Below, piece after piece: positions 50,365 through 60,279 of a stretch of DNA of 64,000 nt (the first letter of the stretch is position 1; each line of letters opens with the position of its first letter). A program made the position numbers and the translations under genes. The notes below the pieces were generated by a model, which saw nothing but the letters and a program-made list of their open reading frames with translations, was not told where the DNA came from and did not search any database. Source of the DNA: Diplonema japonicum (Eukaryota; Euglenozoa; Diplonemea; Diplonemida; Diplonemidae); assembly GCA_964019335.1 (NCBI GenBank), contig OZ025723.1:124001-188000 (forward strand), in the 5' to 3' direction.

Positions 50365-51318
50365 ATGGCGGGATGTTCCTATGACGAACTGATATTACCT
50401 GGAGGGGCCACATCAACGGGGACGGGATGCGGTGTGGGGTTGTCCGTCGCCGTGAACGGGAGCTGTAACGTGCAGTGCAGCGCGTCGTCTGTAATGAAAG
50501 CGTCCTGCGAGTCAACCGGGGTATGGGGCAGCACCACACCATGCGGCAGCACATCGTCATCGTCAACTGTGACAAGCGAAGCCTGGTTCTGGGTTTTAAT
50601 TGTGCTGTGTTTGATCGCTTTACTAGTTGCTGTTGGTGTCATGATATATTTCCTGTGGTTTAGGCGGAAGGAAAAACCCGACGACGATGAAAATCCGGAA
50701 CCTTACAAGGAAAACGATCGAGAAAACAACAACACCCCGCCCATCGTAAATGCAAATTCACCGAAAAAAGGGACCGCGAAGTCCCCAGCACCCCCCGCTC
50801 AACCTAAAAATCATAACGATGCAGCAACGCCTGTTATGTCACCCAGGGGGCATCCTTTGATTTCGGCATTGAAGGGAAGCCCAAAACCGCCAAACCGGCT
50901 TGCAAGACTGAACAGAAAACGAGGGGTGACATTTTCAGAATACCACCCTGGTGACGCAGTCACCGTGATGTATGATAATTTATACCATGCAGCAACTGTT
51001 CTGACCCACGACCCAGACGGGACTTATACCATCCAATGGCATCCCCTCTCGGAGAGGCTGACTAGTACAGGAATAGCTTCTCGGCAAATGCGTCCCACGG
51101 TGAACCCTGTCGTTGCTGCTTCTTCCTTCGGCCCTGATGATTCTTCGGTATGGTCGAATCCGTCCAGTGATGGGATGAGTTATGGATATGATTACTCTGA
51201 TGCAAGGCTCAGCACCCCTGTTCAGTGTTTGTGGCAGAACAGCTGGCACACCGGTACGCTTGAGGCAGTTAACCCTGACGGTTCTTATGTTATTCGGTGT
51301 GTTGTGAATTTTGGGGAG

Positions 51319-51350
<32 letters not shown>

Positions 51351-51407
51351 TGGGTCGATGGAACATACACGCCCAATATGGATCCTGCAGACACAAAAGT
51401 TTATTAA
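50365..51407 (+). CDS. membrane protein: Cys-rich ectodomain, TM, two Tudor-like modules
   Basis: Exons 50365-51296 and 51350-51407, 329 residues. The 53-nt intron (GTGTGTTG, A-run, AG) lies within the last module: SYVIR is joined to WVDGTYTP. The N-terminal 57 residues are Cys-rich, like part of a sushi module (GTGCGVGLSVAVNGSCNVQC, SCESTGVWG). Helix at about 75-96 (FWVLIVLCLIALLVAVGVMI). The cytosolic part has two copies of a 45-residue module: GDAVTVMYDNLYHAATVLTH with PDGTYTIQW, and VQCLWQNSWHTGTLEAVNPD with GSYVIRWVDG. This is the Tudor/Agenet-type strand pattern. No signal peptide is seen, so a 5' exon may be missing. Unusual receptor-like layout. Confidence 0.6.
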
Positions 51408-51481
51408 AAACCGCATGAAAAATGGGGGGGGAAAAAAAAAGGAAATTTGTTTTTGGTTTTGCTTCTCAATTTATGGAATCT

Positions 51482-51533
<52 letters not shown>

Positions 51534-51548
51534 CTGTTGTAGTTGTAG

Positions 51549-51584
<36 letters not shown>

Positions 51585-53532
51585 GAAGAAAGGGATAAAC
51601 TGAAAGGGGATGTGAAGCACCCCAGTATGTGTATAGAAGAAGAAGAAGAAGAAAAAGAAAAAGAGGAAGAAGCGAACTGGGAAAAAAATAAAAAAATAAA
51701 AAAAATAAAAGCAGCCTCATGTTCTCTCACCCCACCCCCTTTTTTTTGTGTGGTCAATCTTTTTATTTTTAGAGGGAAATATCCCCCCCCCTTTTTTATA
51801 TGAATCCGTCCAATAGTGAGTTGTTTTTTTCTTCTTCTTTTTTTTTTGTTACTGCCACCATTGTGGATTTTTTTTTTCCGTGGAGTTAAAATGATTTCTC
51901 CGACCCCTACCCTGCCAATAGTTGCCCTGCTGCCAAAATCAGTCGGCACCTTTCTTGTATCCCCCCCCCCCCCCCCCGTCCCCTTCTCTCCCTTTTCCTC
52001 TTTTTCTTGAGGGGGAAAAAAAAAAGGCCTCTCCTTTATGTTGGAGAGTTTGGAAAAAAAAAAAAAAAAAAAAAATGTGAATGCAAAAGAACTGTTTTTT
52101 TCTTCTTTCTTTCTTTTTTTTCTCTTTTTTTTTTCTCTGCAAAGAACGAGTCTTTTGACTTGTGTAAACTAAAAAAGGGTAACATCGACAGCGTGTTTAC
52201 GGGTTTGTAAACTTTCTCCAGGTTTCTCCCCGGCACGTGCAAACAACGGTCAGTTCCCTCTTTTTTTTTTTTTCCTTTTTTTCTTTTGAAAGGCCGTCGT
52301 TTCTATTATGTAACAATCTTTCTTTTATTAAAGAAGAAAGCCCAGTGCGTAAATATGAAACAATGGCATCACTGTGAGGTGAAATATTAATATTATTTTT
52401 TTCTTTTTGAGCAGATATGATTCTTTGTCTTGATATTTTTGATGTGCCCATGGGGAGAGGGGAAAAAAAAAAAAGAGTACCATCATAAACTACTTTGATT
52501 ATCTTTTTTTTTTTTTGTGGTGCCCCTGGCCTTTCTACAAGACCTAATGTTTCTGCGCTTCTTTCAAAATATGCTCGTGTTCCTTTTTTTTTCTTTGGGG
52601 GGGTTTTTTTTCTCGTTCATGTCGCAGTTCCCCCCCTTTTTTTTTTGGTATAAGTCATGCATAACGGATAAAAAAAAATAAAATAAAAAAAAAGCATTTT
52701 TCTTTTTTTTTCTGCCCCCCCTTTTTTTTTGAGTTTTCTCTTCCATATGTAGTACTAGTAGCACAATATATAAAAATAAAATAAAAAAAAAAAACAAGAG
52801 CAAAAAAAAAAAATAATAAAAAAATTACATACGCCCATTTTCAACTGTACCTTCAAGCAAACTTCTAACACACAATTTAACACCTCTTACCCCCCCCCCC
52901 CCCCCTGTCATCTTTCTCTTTATACTGTAGTTGAAAGGAGTTCCTCTTTTTTTTAAATGTCTTCCGCGTCCATTTTTTTTTTTAGGCGTCCTGCCACATA
53001 CCGCAGGTACCCTTAAATGTCTCTTTTTTTTTTTGGCATCAAATAAAAAAAAAAGGATGGGAAATGTATAGAGGTGTAATTCAATAGTAGGCATTGCCTT
53101 CTTTTTTTTCTTTTTTTTTTTAATTTGAAAGAAGAAAAGAATTTTGCCAAACTCTTCTGAGAATCTCATAGCTTGTACCCCCAACACACACCCATTAACG
53201 ACAGATGTAGGTGTTTAGCTCGGGTATACCTTTGAGATGTGAATCGGGATAAGGGTGACAGGTGGGGGGGGGGGGGGGGTTAGAGGGTGATACGATGTGG
53301 CTTCTTTTTCTTATATTTGCCCCCCCCCCCTGTTTTCTTGCGCTAATGAAAGAAGGAAAAAAAAAAGGGAAAAAAAAAAAAAAAAAAAAAAAAAAACAGT
53401 ACGGTTGGGGGGAAAGCTCTTGACACTGCCTATTTTGTTTTTTTTATGTTTTTTTTTTTTGATGACGGTACCAGATACAAAAAAAAAAAAAAAAAAAAAA
53501 AAGAAAGGAGGGGAAAAAAATGAAAAACCGAA
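51408..53532. other. homopolymer-rich intergenic with dispersed repeats
   Basis: T49 at 51483-51531, C-runs at 51961-51977, G-run 53263-53279. 52181-52230 resembles 18261-18300, and 52987-53030 resembles 24119-24160. No gene recognised in 2.1 kb. Confidence 0.5.
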
Positions 53533-54187
53533 ATGCTCCAGTCCCTGATAAGAAGATGTGATCAAGAACGTGACGCAGAGGGGATAGCTTTGATATACCA
53601 AGGCAGGGATGGGCTGTGCGAAGGAAGTAACACCCTGGTACTCAATTGCCGGAAAGGCACGCAGATTCACAAGCGGGTGGTCCAGGGAAAACACAACAAA
53701 AACGAACACTTCACAAACAGAGAGGTCGCACTAAGAAATTCTATAGAACAAGATGAAAATGTGGAACGGGGGAAAATTGTTAACTGGCTGAAGAACTTCA
53801 TCGCAGGAGAGACCTTCCTTGAGAAGGAGGTGCCTGTCTTGGAGGTGGTTGAAGCAGAGGAGAGGGAACACATTATAAACAACGAAAAACGCATGTTTTC
53901 TGTAGTCACGCGCACAGCCAGAACGGACACAGTTCTGTTTCTGGACACCGTGAGGAAACAGCAGATAGAGGCTGCGTGGGACCAGATCTATAGTGCCGTG
54001 GCACCGAAGATAGCCACGCTGTCCCGGCAAGAGGAGAATCTCCGTGCCTCAATTGTGTCTCTAGAATCTAGAGCTTCAAACATCCTCCAAGTTCGGCTAC
54101 ACAAGCTCACCACTGTTCTCCTTGATTGGGCCCACGTTCTGGCCACACTTGACGGCGGTTCAGTAGGAGATCAATATGAAGTATGTT

Positions 54188-54222
<35 letters not shown>

Positions 54223-54251
54223 TTTACCAGTTCCGATACCCCAAAAGTTGA
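53533..54251 (+). CDS. coiled-coil protein, unknown
   Basis: Exons 53533-54180 and 54231-54251, 222 residues. The 50-nt intron has GTATGTTTC, a 28-nt T-run and TTTACCAG; the last exon adds FRYPKS. The protein is mostly helical and charged: ERGKIVNWLKNFIAGETFLE, KQQIEAAWDQIYSAVAPKIA and LSRQEENLRASIVSLESRA suggest a coiled coil over residues 65-200. The N-terminal part (IALIYQGRDGLCEGSN and KGTQIHKRVV) may be a small beta domain. No family recognised. Confidence 0.6.
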
Positions 54252-54431
54252 CGAGAAAGAGAAAAAAAAAAAAAAAAAGAGATTTTTACAAATCTTTTAT
54301 TTTACAAAGTTTTTTTCCCCCCCCTCCTTGCTGTATAGCTCCGCCCCCTCCCTCCTATTTCGGGAAAAAAAATTCTTTTTTGAAAAAAAAGGGGGGGGGG
54401 AGAAGTGGGGAGGGAGAAGGTGTGAAACGCA

Positions 54432-55895
54432 ATGAAATATGCAGTCCACACGTTTCTCAAATGGCTCTTTGTAAGCGTGAACGTGGTGGCCGCACTGTTC
54501 CTCACGGCGAGGGCGGCCCTGCACCCTGAGGGGAACGTCGTCATTGTCGACGAGCTAGGTCTCAAGGCCCTCTCAACAGACGGCCAGTACGAAACGAAAA
54601 CCCCCGAAAAATGGAAGAAAGCTGTCGACAGAATAGCAGCCTGGCGCGCAGGATACACCAATCTAAAAACCTTCAAAAAAATCGACCCCGTTTTAGTAGA
54701 CCCATCATACGTGTTCAACGGAGAATGCAAATGGTTCTTCACATCTGACTGCACACCTTATGGACGGTTAGAAAGCAGAACGCAATCATGCCAAGACCCG
54801 ATACCTTCCATGTCTTCTGGTTTTTGTCAATGTAGAGATGGACAACTTTTTGGAAAACCTTGTACGTCAAAGGATCAGTTTGTAGTGTGTTCAGATATCT
54901 GCTCGGTCCCGCCTGCGAAATTTCCGTCTTACAGCGATTTAATGAGGTATAATACAGCGTTGAAACTCCCAGCGGTGATTGCATCTTTCAGCACGACAAA
55001 AAGATACGCGAGGCTGTGCCGTACCCTGCATTCTCTTCGCCAAGCGTTCAACCACAACAAACAGTACCCGATAGTTGTTGTTCACGAGCCTCATGACACG
55101 TTCACGGAATCGTACAAACGAGGGGTTTCAGGCACGTCTCCTTCAACTACCGTTCATTTCATCAACGCCTCACCTGAGTATTGGTCTGTTCCAAGAAATA
55201 TAAACACGACTAGGATCGTTTTGTATAAACATAAAAATATTCCCGGGATGGATAGTCTTTTTTACAGGCAGGCAGCGCGTTACGTAACCGGTTACATGCA
55301 CCAAGAATCTATTTTTGAAGCGTTTGAGTACATAATGCTTGTTGAGGACGCAGTGATGTTCCTGTGCAAGATTCACTTTGATCCATTTCTCTTAATGCGG
55401 GTTGAAAACAAAAGCGTGGGTTTTTCTATGATGTATCATGATTTCCCAACTGCAATGCCAAGCGTAGATGATCGAATTGCTGAAGCGTTCGACCCGAAGG
55501 GGTCTAGTGGTGTGGAGGATTATCATTTGCCGTATTTGTTGTCTGGGGGTTACTCGGGGTGTGTGTTTGGTCCGGCATATCTTTTTCTTTCGCTTTCTTT
55601 TATGCGGTCGCAGGGGTTTACATCCACTTTTTCTTACCTCGACCGGTCCGGGGGTTTCTTTTATGAACGGTGGTCGCAGCCTGCTGTTTTTACGTTGCTG
55701 ACCACCTCGCTTCTCCCTTCCTCTCAGCTCTATTACTTTGAAGGGATCGGCGTTGCCAACCCTGATGCGTATCATGTGCCTAACGACACATATGTTTGTA
55801 AGGGTGAGCCGGTGCCGCCCAGAAACTCACCGGGTTCAAACGATTGGCGGCATCCTTGTATGCAAGATTTCGCTCCCTTGGCCGAGCTGCATTGA
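54432..55895 (+). CDS. GT15 (Kre2/Mnt1-type) alpha-1,2-mannosyltransferase
   Basis: Intronless, 487 residues. A type II signal anchor (LKWLFVSVNVVAALFLTARA, residues 9-28) points to the Golgi. A Cys-rich stem (CKWFFTSDC ... CQDP ... FCQCRDG ... CTSKDQFVVCSDIC, residues 98-158) precedes the catalytic domain. Marks of the yeast Kre2/Ktr family are present: AVIASFSTTKRYARLCRTLH, MDSLFYRQAARYVTGYMHQE, FEYIMLVEDAVMFLCKIHFD (in Kre2 the matching segment is RVEPDVKF), GFSMMYHDFPTAMPS and YLDRSGGFFYERW near residue 407. These enzymes add mannose from GDP-mannose to glycoproteins. GT15 is known mainly from fungi and some protists, so its presence here is of interest. VEDA in place of VEPD keeps the acidic residues shifted by one. 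Confidence 0.8.
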   Translation: MKYAVHTFLKWLFVSVNVVAALFLTARAALHPEGNVVIVDELGLKALSTDGQYETKTPEKWKKAVDRIAAWRAGYTNLKTFKKIDPVLVDPSYVFNGECKWFFTSDCTPYGRLESRTQSCQDPIPSMSSGFCQCRDGQLFGKPCTSKDQFVVCSDICSVPPAKFPSYSDLMRYNTALKLPAVIASFSTTKRYARLCRTLHSLRQAFNHNKQYPIVVVHEPHDTFTESYKRGVSGTSPSTTVHFINASPEYWSVPRNINTTRIVLYKHKNIPGMDSLFYRQAARYVTGYMHQESIFEAFEYIMLVEDAVMFLCKIHFDPFLLMRVENKSVGFSMMYHDFPTAMPSVDDRIAEAFDPKGSSGVEDYHLPYLLSGGYSGCVFGPAYLFLSLSFMRSQGFTSTFSYLDRSGGFFYERWSQPAVFTLLTTSLLPSSQLYYFEGIGVANPDAYHVPNDTYVCKGEPVPPRNSPGSNDWRHPCMQDFAPLAELH

Positions 55896-56739
55896 AAATA
55901 TATTTTAAAAATAAAAATAAAAGAAAGATTGTGTCGTTTTTTTTTTTTTTTTTTTTGTGTTTTGGGAACTTTTTTTTTTGTTTCGATCTTTTTTATGCTT
56001 TTTTTTTTTTTGCGGGCCGTTGCTAACCACTTCGTTCCTATCATAGTGAATTTTTTTTTACTTAATCAAGAAGGGGGGAGGGAAAAAAAAATGGGTGGCC
56101 GGCCTTATTAAACAGAGAGAGAGAGAGAGAGAGGGGGGGGGGGGGGGGGGGGCAAGTGATGCAAGTGATGGGATGGGAGGGAGTGCTCTAAACTCACGGT
56201 TTTTTGTCGTCTCCTCTGAAAAGTCACGGCGGGGGGGGGGGGGGGGGGTAGTTCCGTTTCTTTTTTTTCCTTGAAAATTTTCATCTTTTGTCTTTTTTTT
56301 TTTCCCACGCTCACGATGGAGCAGCAAAATCTGGAAAAATAAAGCGTACGCCGCAACGGGCCACAAGGGCTTATGGTGGAAGAGAAGAACGAATGGGAGT
56401 GGAGCACAACGCAACAAACAACAATGGATGGAACAGAAGGCGGACACACAGGCGTCATTTCAAGATTCTATCAGACAGACGTTCTCACTCTTCGTGCTCG
56501 TGCACGAGAAAGCACTGCCACGAACCCGAAACCACAGCACAGTACCTGCACTTCACTTCCCTCACTCCTTCGTCACAGGATATAAAAAAATCCATCCCAT
56601 TTCGCCGCCGCTCCTTGTCGCTATTGGGGGGAGGGAGGAGGGAAAAAATCCCTTTTTTTTTTTATAAAAAAAAAAAACAACCCCCCCTCCCATCTCTCAG
56701 AAACATTTCACACAACAACAACAAAAAAAAAAAAAAAAA
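55896..56739. other. intergenic with a complex island, possible small gene
   Basis: 56310-56620 is of ordinary composition between homopolymers. It has overlapping open frames: 56373-56585 (70 residues from MVEEKNEWEW) and 56428-56667. Neither shows a domain or clear third-position bias. G-runs at 56134-56152 and 56231-56248. A pyrimidine tract and CTCAG at 56700 belong to the next gene. Confidence 0.4.
56679..56700 (+). promoter_or_regulatory. candidate trans-splice acceptor of asparagine synthetase
   Basis: ACCCCCCCTCCCATCTCTCAG-type pyrimidine tract, ending 39 bases before the ATG; the 5' leader then reads AACATTTCAC and an A-run. The best such signal in the window. Confidence 0.45.
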
Positions 56740-58389
56740 ATGTGCGGTATTTTCGCGATTGTGCACAGCAAGAGTTTGAACAAACAACAGGTGAGGCAAA
56801 GGTGTTTGTTCAACAGCAGGTTGTTGAGGCACAGAGGACCCGACTGGAGCGGTGTGTGGATCAGCCCCGACGGGAAGACAGCTCTCGGGCATGAAAGGCT
56901 GGCCATCGTCGACCCCAGCTCAGGCGAACAACCGCTTGTGTCGGAAGACGGCAAGCTCGCACTCTGTGTGAACGGGGAAATCTACAACCACCAGAAATGG
57001 AGGGAACACTACTCGTCATACAAGTTCCAAACAGGAAGCGACTGCGAGGTGATCCTCCCCCTCTACCAGGAACACGGTGAAAAATGTGTCGATTTCCTTG
57101 ACGGGATGTTCGCTTTCGTCCTCTACGACACAGAGAGGAACAACGTTGTGGCAGCCCGCGACCCCATGGGTGTGTGCCCCATGTACATCGGCAAACACGC
57201 TGACGGTTCCACATGGTTTGCGTCTGAAGCAAAGGCGCTTCAGAACGACTGTGCGACTATTGAAGTCTTCGAGCCGGGCAACGTCCTCACATCCATCACC
57301 GGTCTTAAGCGATACTATGAGCCGGCATGGTACGGAGAACACGTCCCGTCCACACACTGCAACCTTGTAAAATTGAGGAAAACCTTTGAAGCCGCCGTTG
57401 AAAAGCGTATGATGGCCGATGTCCCCTTTGGTGTTCTGTTGTCAGGCGGGTTGGACAGCAGCCTCGTCGCGTCCATCGCTGCAAGAACACTTAAGAACAA
57501 CAAGGGGAAGTACGCGTTTCCAACATTGCATTCTTTCTGTATCGGTCTACCCGGATCGCCGGACATTCTCGCTGCTCAAAAGGTCGCCGACGCCATTGGG
57601 ACACAGCACCACACGCTGACATTCACGGTTCAAGACGGGCTGGACGCTTTGCGTGATGTTATTTACAAGCTTGAGACATTTGATGTTACTACCATAAGGG
57701 CGTCCACGCCTATGTACTTTTTGGCGAGGAAGATCAAAGCGTTGGGGGTTAAGATGGTATTGTCCGGAGAGGGTGCCGACGAGCTTCTTGGAGGGTACCT
57801 TTACTTCCACAACGCTCCCAACTCGGTCGAGTTCCACAAGGAATGCTGCCGAAGGGTCAAGAACCTCCATCTTTTCGACAACCTCCGAGCCAACAAGAGC
57901 ACAATGGCATGGGGATTGGAAGTGAGAGTACCCTTCCTCGACAAGGAGTTCGTGAACTACACCATGTCGGTCGACCCTAAAGATAAGCAGCCCAACAGAA
58001 AAGCGGGGAAAATCGAGAAAGCGATTCTTAGACAAGCTTTCGACTCTCCTGACCAACCCTACCTCCCCAAGGAGGTGTTGTGGAGGCAGAAGGAACAGTT
58101 CTCTGATGGAGTTGGTTACTCGTGGATCGATGGTGTGCGTGACTTCGCCACGCAACAGGTAACAGATGAAATGTTCTCTAACGCCGCTCAAACCTTCCCT
58201 GTTAACACACCGACCACGAAGGAAGGTTACTACTACAGGCAGGTGTTCGATGAGCTGTTCCACCATGCATCTATGCCTCACACTGTTGAGTGCTGGGTTC
58301 CCAAGTGGTCAAACACATCTGACCCTTCTGGGCGAGCCATCAAATCTGTGCACGATGATGCGTACACAGGGGCGAAGGCGAAGTTGTAA
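56740..58389 (+). CDS. ASNS: asparagine synthetase, glutamine-hydrolysing
   Basis: Converts aspartate to asparagine with ATP, using ammonia released from glutamine; cytosolic. Intronless, 549 residues, the usual length. MCGIFAI provides the catalytic Cys2 of the class II amidotransferase domain; RHRGPDWSG, NGEIYNH and GSDCEVILPLY follow in the right order. The synthetase domain has the PP-loop SGGLDSSL at residues 235-242, LSGEGADELLGGY, and EVRVPFLDKEFV. The start cannot be elsewhere, because the Cys must be residue 2 after Met removal. GC-rich third positions indicate good expression. Confidence 0.95.
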   Translation: MCGIFAIVHSKSLNKQQVRQRCLFNSRLLRHRGPDWSGVWISPDGKTALGHERLAIVDPSSGEQPLVSEDGKLALCVNGEIYNHQKWREHYSSYKFQTGSDCEVILPLYQEHGEKCVDFLDGMFAFVLYDTERNNVVAARDPMGVCPMYIGKHADGSTWFASEAKALQNDCATIEVFEPGNVLTSITGLKRYYEPAWYGEHVPSTHCNLVKLRKTFEAAVEKRMMADVPFGVLLSGGLDSSLVASIAARTLKNNKGKYAFPTLHSFCIGLPGSPDILAAQKVADAIGTQHHTLTFTVQDGLDALRDVIYKLETFDVTTIRASTPMYFLARKIKALGVKMVLSGEGADELLGGYLYFHNAPNSVEFHKECCRRVKNLHLFDNLRANKSTMAWGLEVRVPFLDKEFVNYTMSVDPKDKQPNRKAGKIEKAILRQAFDSPDQPYLPKEVLWRQKEQFSDGVGYSWIDGVRDFATQQVTDEMFSNAAQTFPVNTPTTKEGYYYRQVFDELFHHASMPHTVECWVPKWSNTSDPSGRAIKSVHDDAYTGAKAKL

Positions 58390-59447
58390 GAAGGTGAGGC
58401 TGAGTTTTTTTTTTGGGGGGGGCGGGCCTGGAGTGAATTTTTTCCCCCCCCCCCACCGCCATTTTTCTCTTTGCAGCAGCGGGGAAAAAAAATTTTTTTT
58501 TTTCTAGCGCGCAAAAGGGGGAGGTGGGAAGCCAAGGGGGCGAGAAAAAAAAAAAGAGGGGGGGAAAAAATGTCCGATTTTTTTTTTTTTTTAATATTCT
58601 CCCCACCCACTCCGTTTTGAATACGATGGGATATTAAAAAATACCCGGGAAAAAAAAAAAGATATTGTATCACGGAAATTGACGTTTTTTATTTTATTTT
58701 TTTTTTATTGGAAAAAAAAGATTTCTAGTGCTGTTTGTAAAAAAAAAAAAAATAAGGAATGAGGAAAAAAAAAGTTTTTTTTTTTTAGCACCGCGAGAGA
58801 AAAAAAAAAAAGAGAGAACGAAGAAATAGTGGAGGGTTAGGTTTTTTAATTCTTTTTTGTTTCTGCTCATCCTCGCATCCTGCGGCTTGTCACTTTAAAA
58901 AAAAAAAAAAAAAAAAGAAAATCAGGCAAAGCCGTACAGTAGATGCTGCACTAGGACTTCAGTACGTGCGCCGGGGAACGAACAAAAAAAAAGAAGGAAA
59001 AAAAAAAACTGAAAATTCTTTGGCGGAACCCGCTTGTATGTTATGCTGCATGTTTATGGGACCCCTTTTTTTCCCACAATCTTGTTCTCTCTAATTTCCA
59101 TTCCCCCTTTTTTTTTCCCCCATTTGAAGAGAAGATTTAAATCCATCTGATTATTAAATGTGTCCCCATTTCAATTTTCTTTTTTTTTTTTTCTTCTTCA
59201 CCCCCTTTCCTTTTTTTTTTTCTATTTATTTATTTATTTTGTCCTCCTTGCTCTCCTACAATACTATTACAAGAAAAAAAAAAGAAAGTATTGTGCATTT
59301 ACTTATTTTATTTTTTTTTCATTTTTTTTTTTCTTCTTTTCTTTTCTTTTATTTATTTTTTTTTCTCCTCCCAAACACCCTTTATTTTATTTTATTTTAT
59401 TTTATTTTTATTTTTATTTTTTTTCAAATCGACGGGGGGAAAAAAAA
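58390..59447. other. homopolymer-rich intergenic
   Basis: A- and T-runs; (TTTTA)n-like text at 59385-59420. No gene seen. Leads into the mobile-element copy. Confidence 0.5.
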
Positions 59448-60210
59448 AATAGCTATTTACTGCCAACAAGTAATGACTTTACCGTTACCTCGAGAGGTCG
59501 GTAAAGCATTACTTGGCGGTAGGTAAGTGGTTTTATTTCACGACACTCTGAAATTACTTCACCACGAGGGGCACAACAGGGTGACAAGGGGTACAACAGG
59601 GTGACAAGGGGCACAACAGGGTGACAAGGGGCACAACAGGGTGACAAGGGGCACAACAGGGTGACAAGGGGTGCAACAAGAGAGGGGTTACAAAGGTTAC
59701 AATACAAGTTGTTTTTCCTCCTTTTGTGACTAAGAGCTGCCGCTGTCGCTGGCATTGCCACTGTCACCATCTCTAATCAGGCCTTCCCATACCTAGCGCG
59801 GCCGCTGGCTCCTTTTTTTCTGCTGCTTCGGTATTTTGAAGTCATTTGGGGAGCTTGGGTAAGCTGACTAAGTTACCATTACCCACAGAAGAGTTACCCC
59901 CAGAAACTGGGAACAAGGCCTAGCCAAAAGTGGGCAAATTGGGAGGAAAAAGTAGTCCAACTTGGAACTGAGCCGAGGCAAAAGTTGGCCAATTGAGCTG
60001 AACCTGGGGGGAAATAGCAAACTGAGAGGAAAAAGTAGCCCCACTGGGAACCGAACCGAGGCAAAAATTGGCCTACCGAGGCATATTATTTAACGGAAAC
60101 CCCCTATTACTTCACGGAAAACAGGCCATTATTTCACCGTGAAGTAATGAGATTTAGCGTGAAGTAATGGCCCCCCCAGTGCGTGAAGTAATCTGAAGAG
60201 TGAAATAAAA
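59448..60210. mobile_element. non-autonomous inverted-repeat element, copy 2
   Basis: A 763-bp copy of the element at 18386-19071, same orientation, with only scattered substitutions and small indels. Inverted repeats at 59531-59563 and 60181-60210. The size difference is almost wholly due to extra 20-bp units of GGGTGACAAGGGGCACAACA at 59575-59675 (about five units against one). The sequence has a GCGGCCGC site in both copies. The element ends 70 bp before the next ATG. No ORF. Confidence 0.8.
59567..59690. repeat. 20-bp minisatellite inside the element
   Basis: Five to six tandem copies of CACAACAGGGTGACAAGGGG, with GGGTAC or GGGGTGC variants at the edges. The other copy of the element (18500-18540) has a single unit. 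Confidence 0.9.
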
Positions 60211-60279
60211 TAAAAAAAAAAAGGATCGAGGTGGGTGGCGTGCTCCCCCCCGCAACCCCCAACCATTTAAAAAAAAAAA

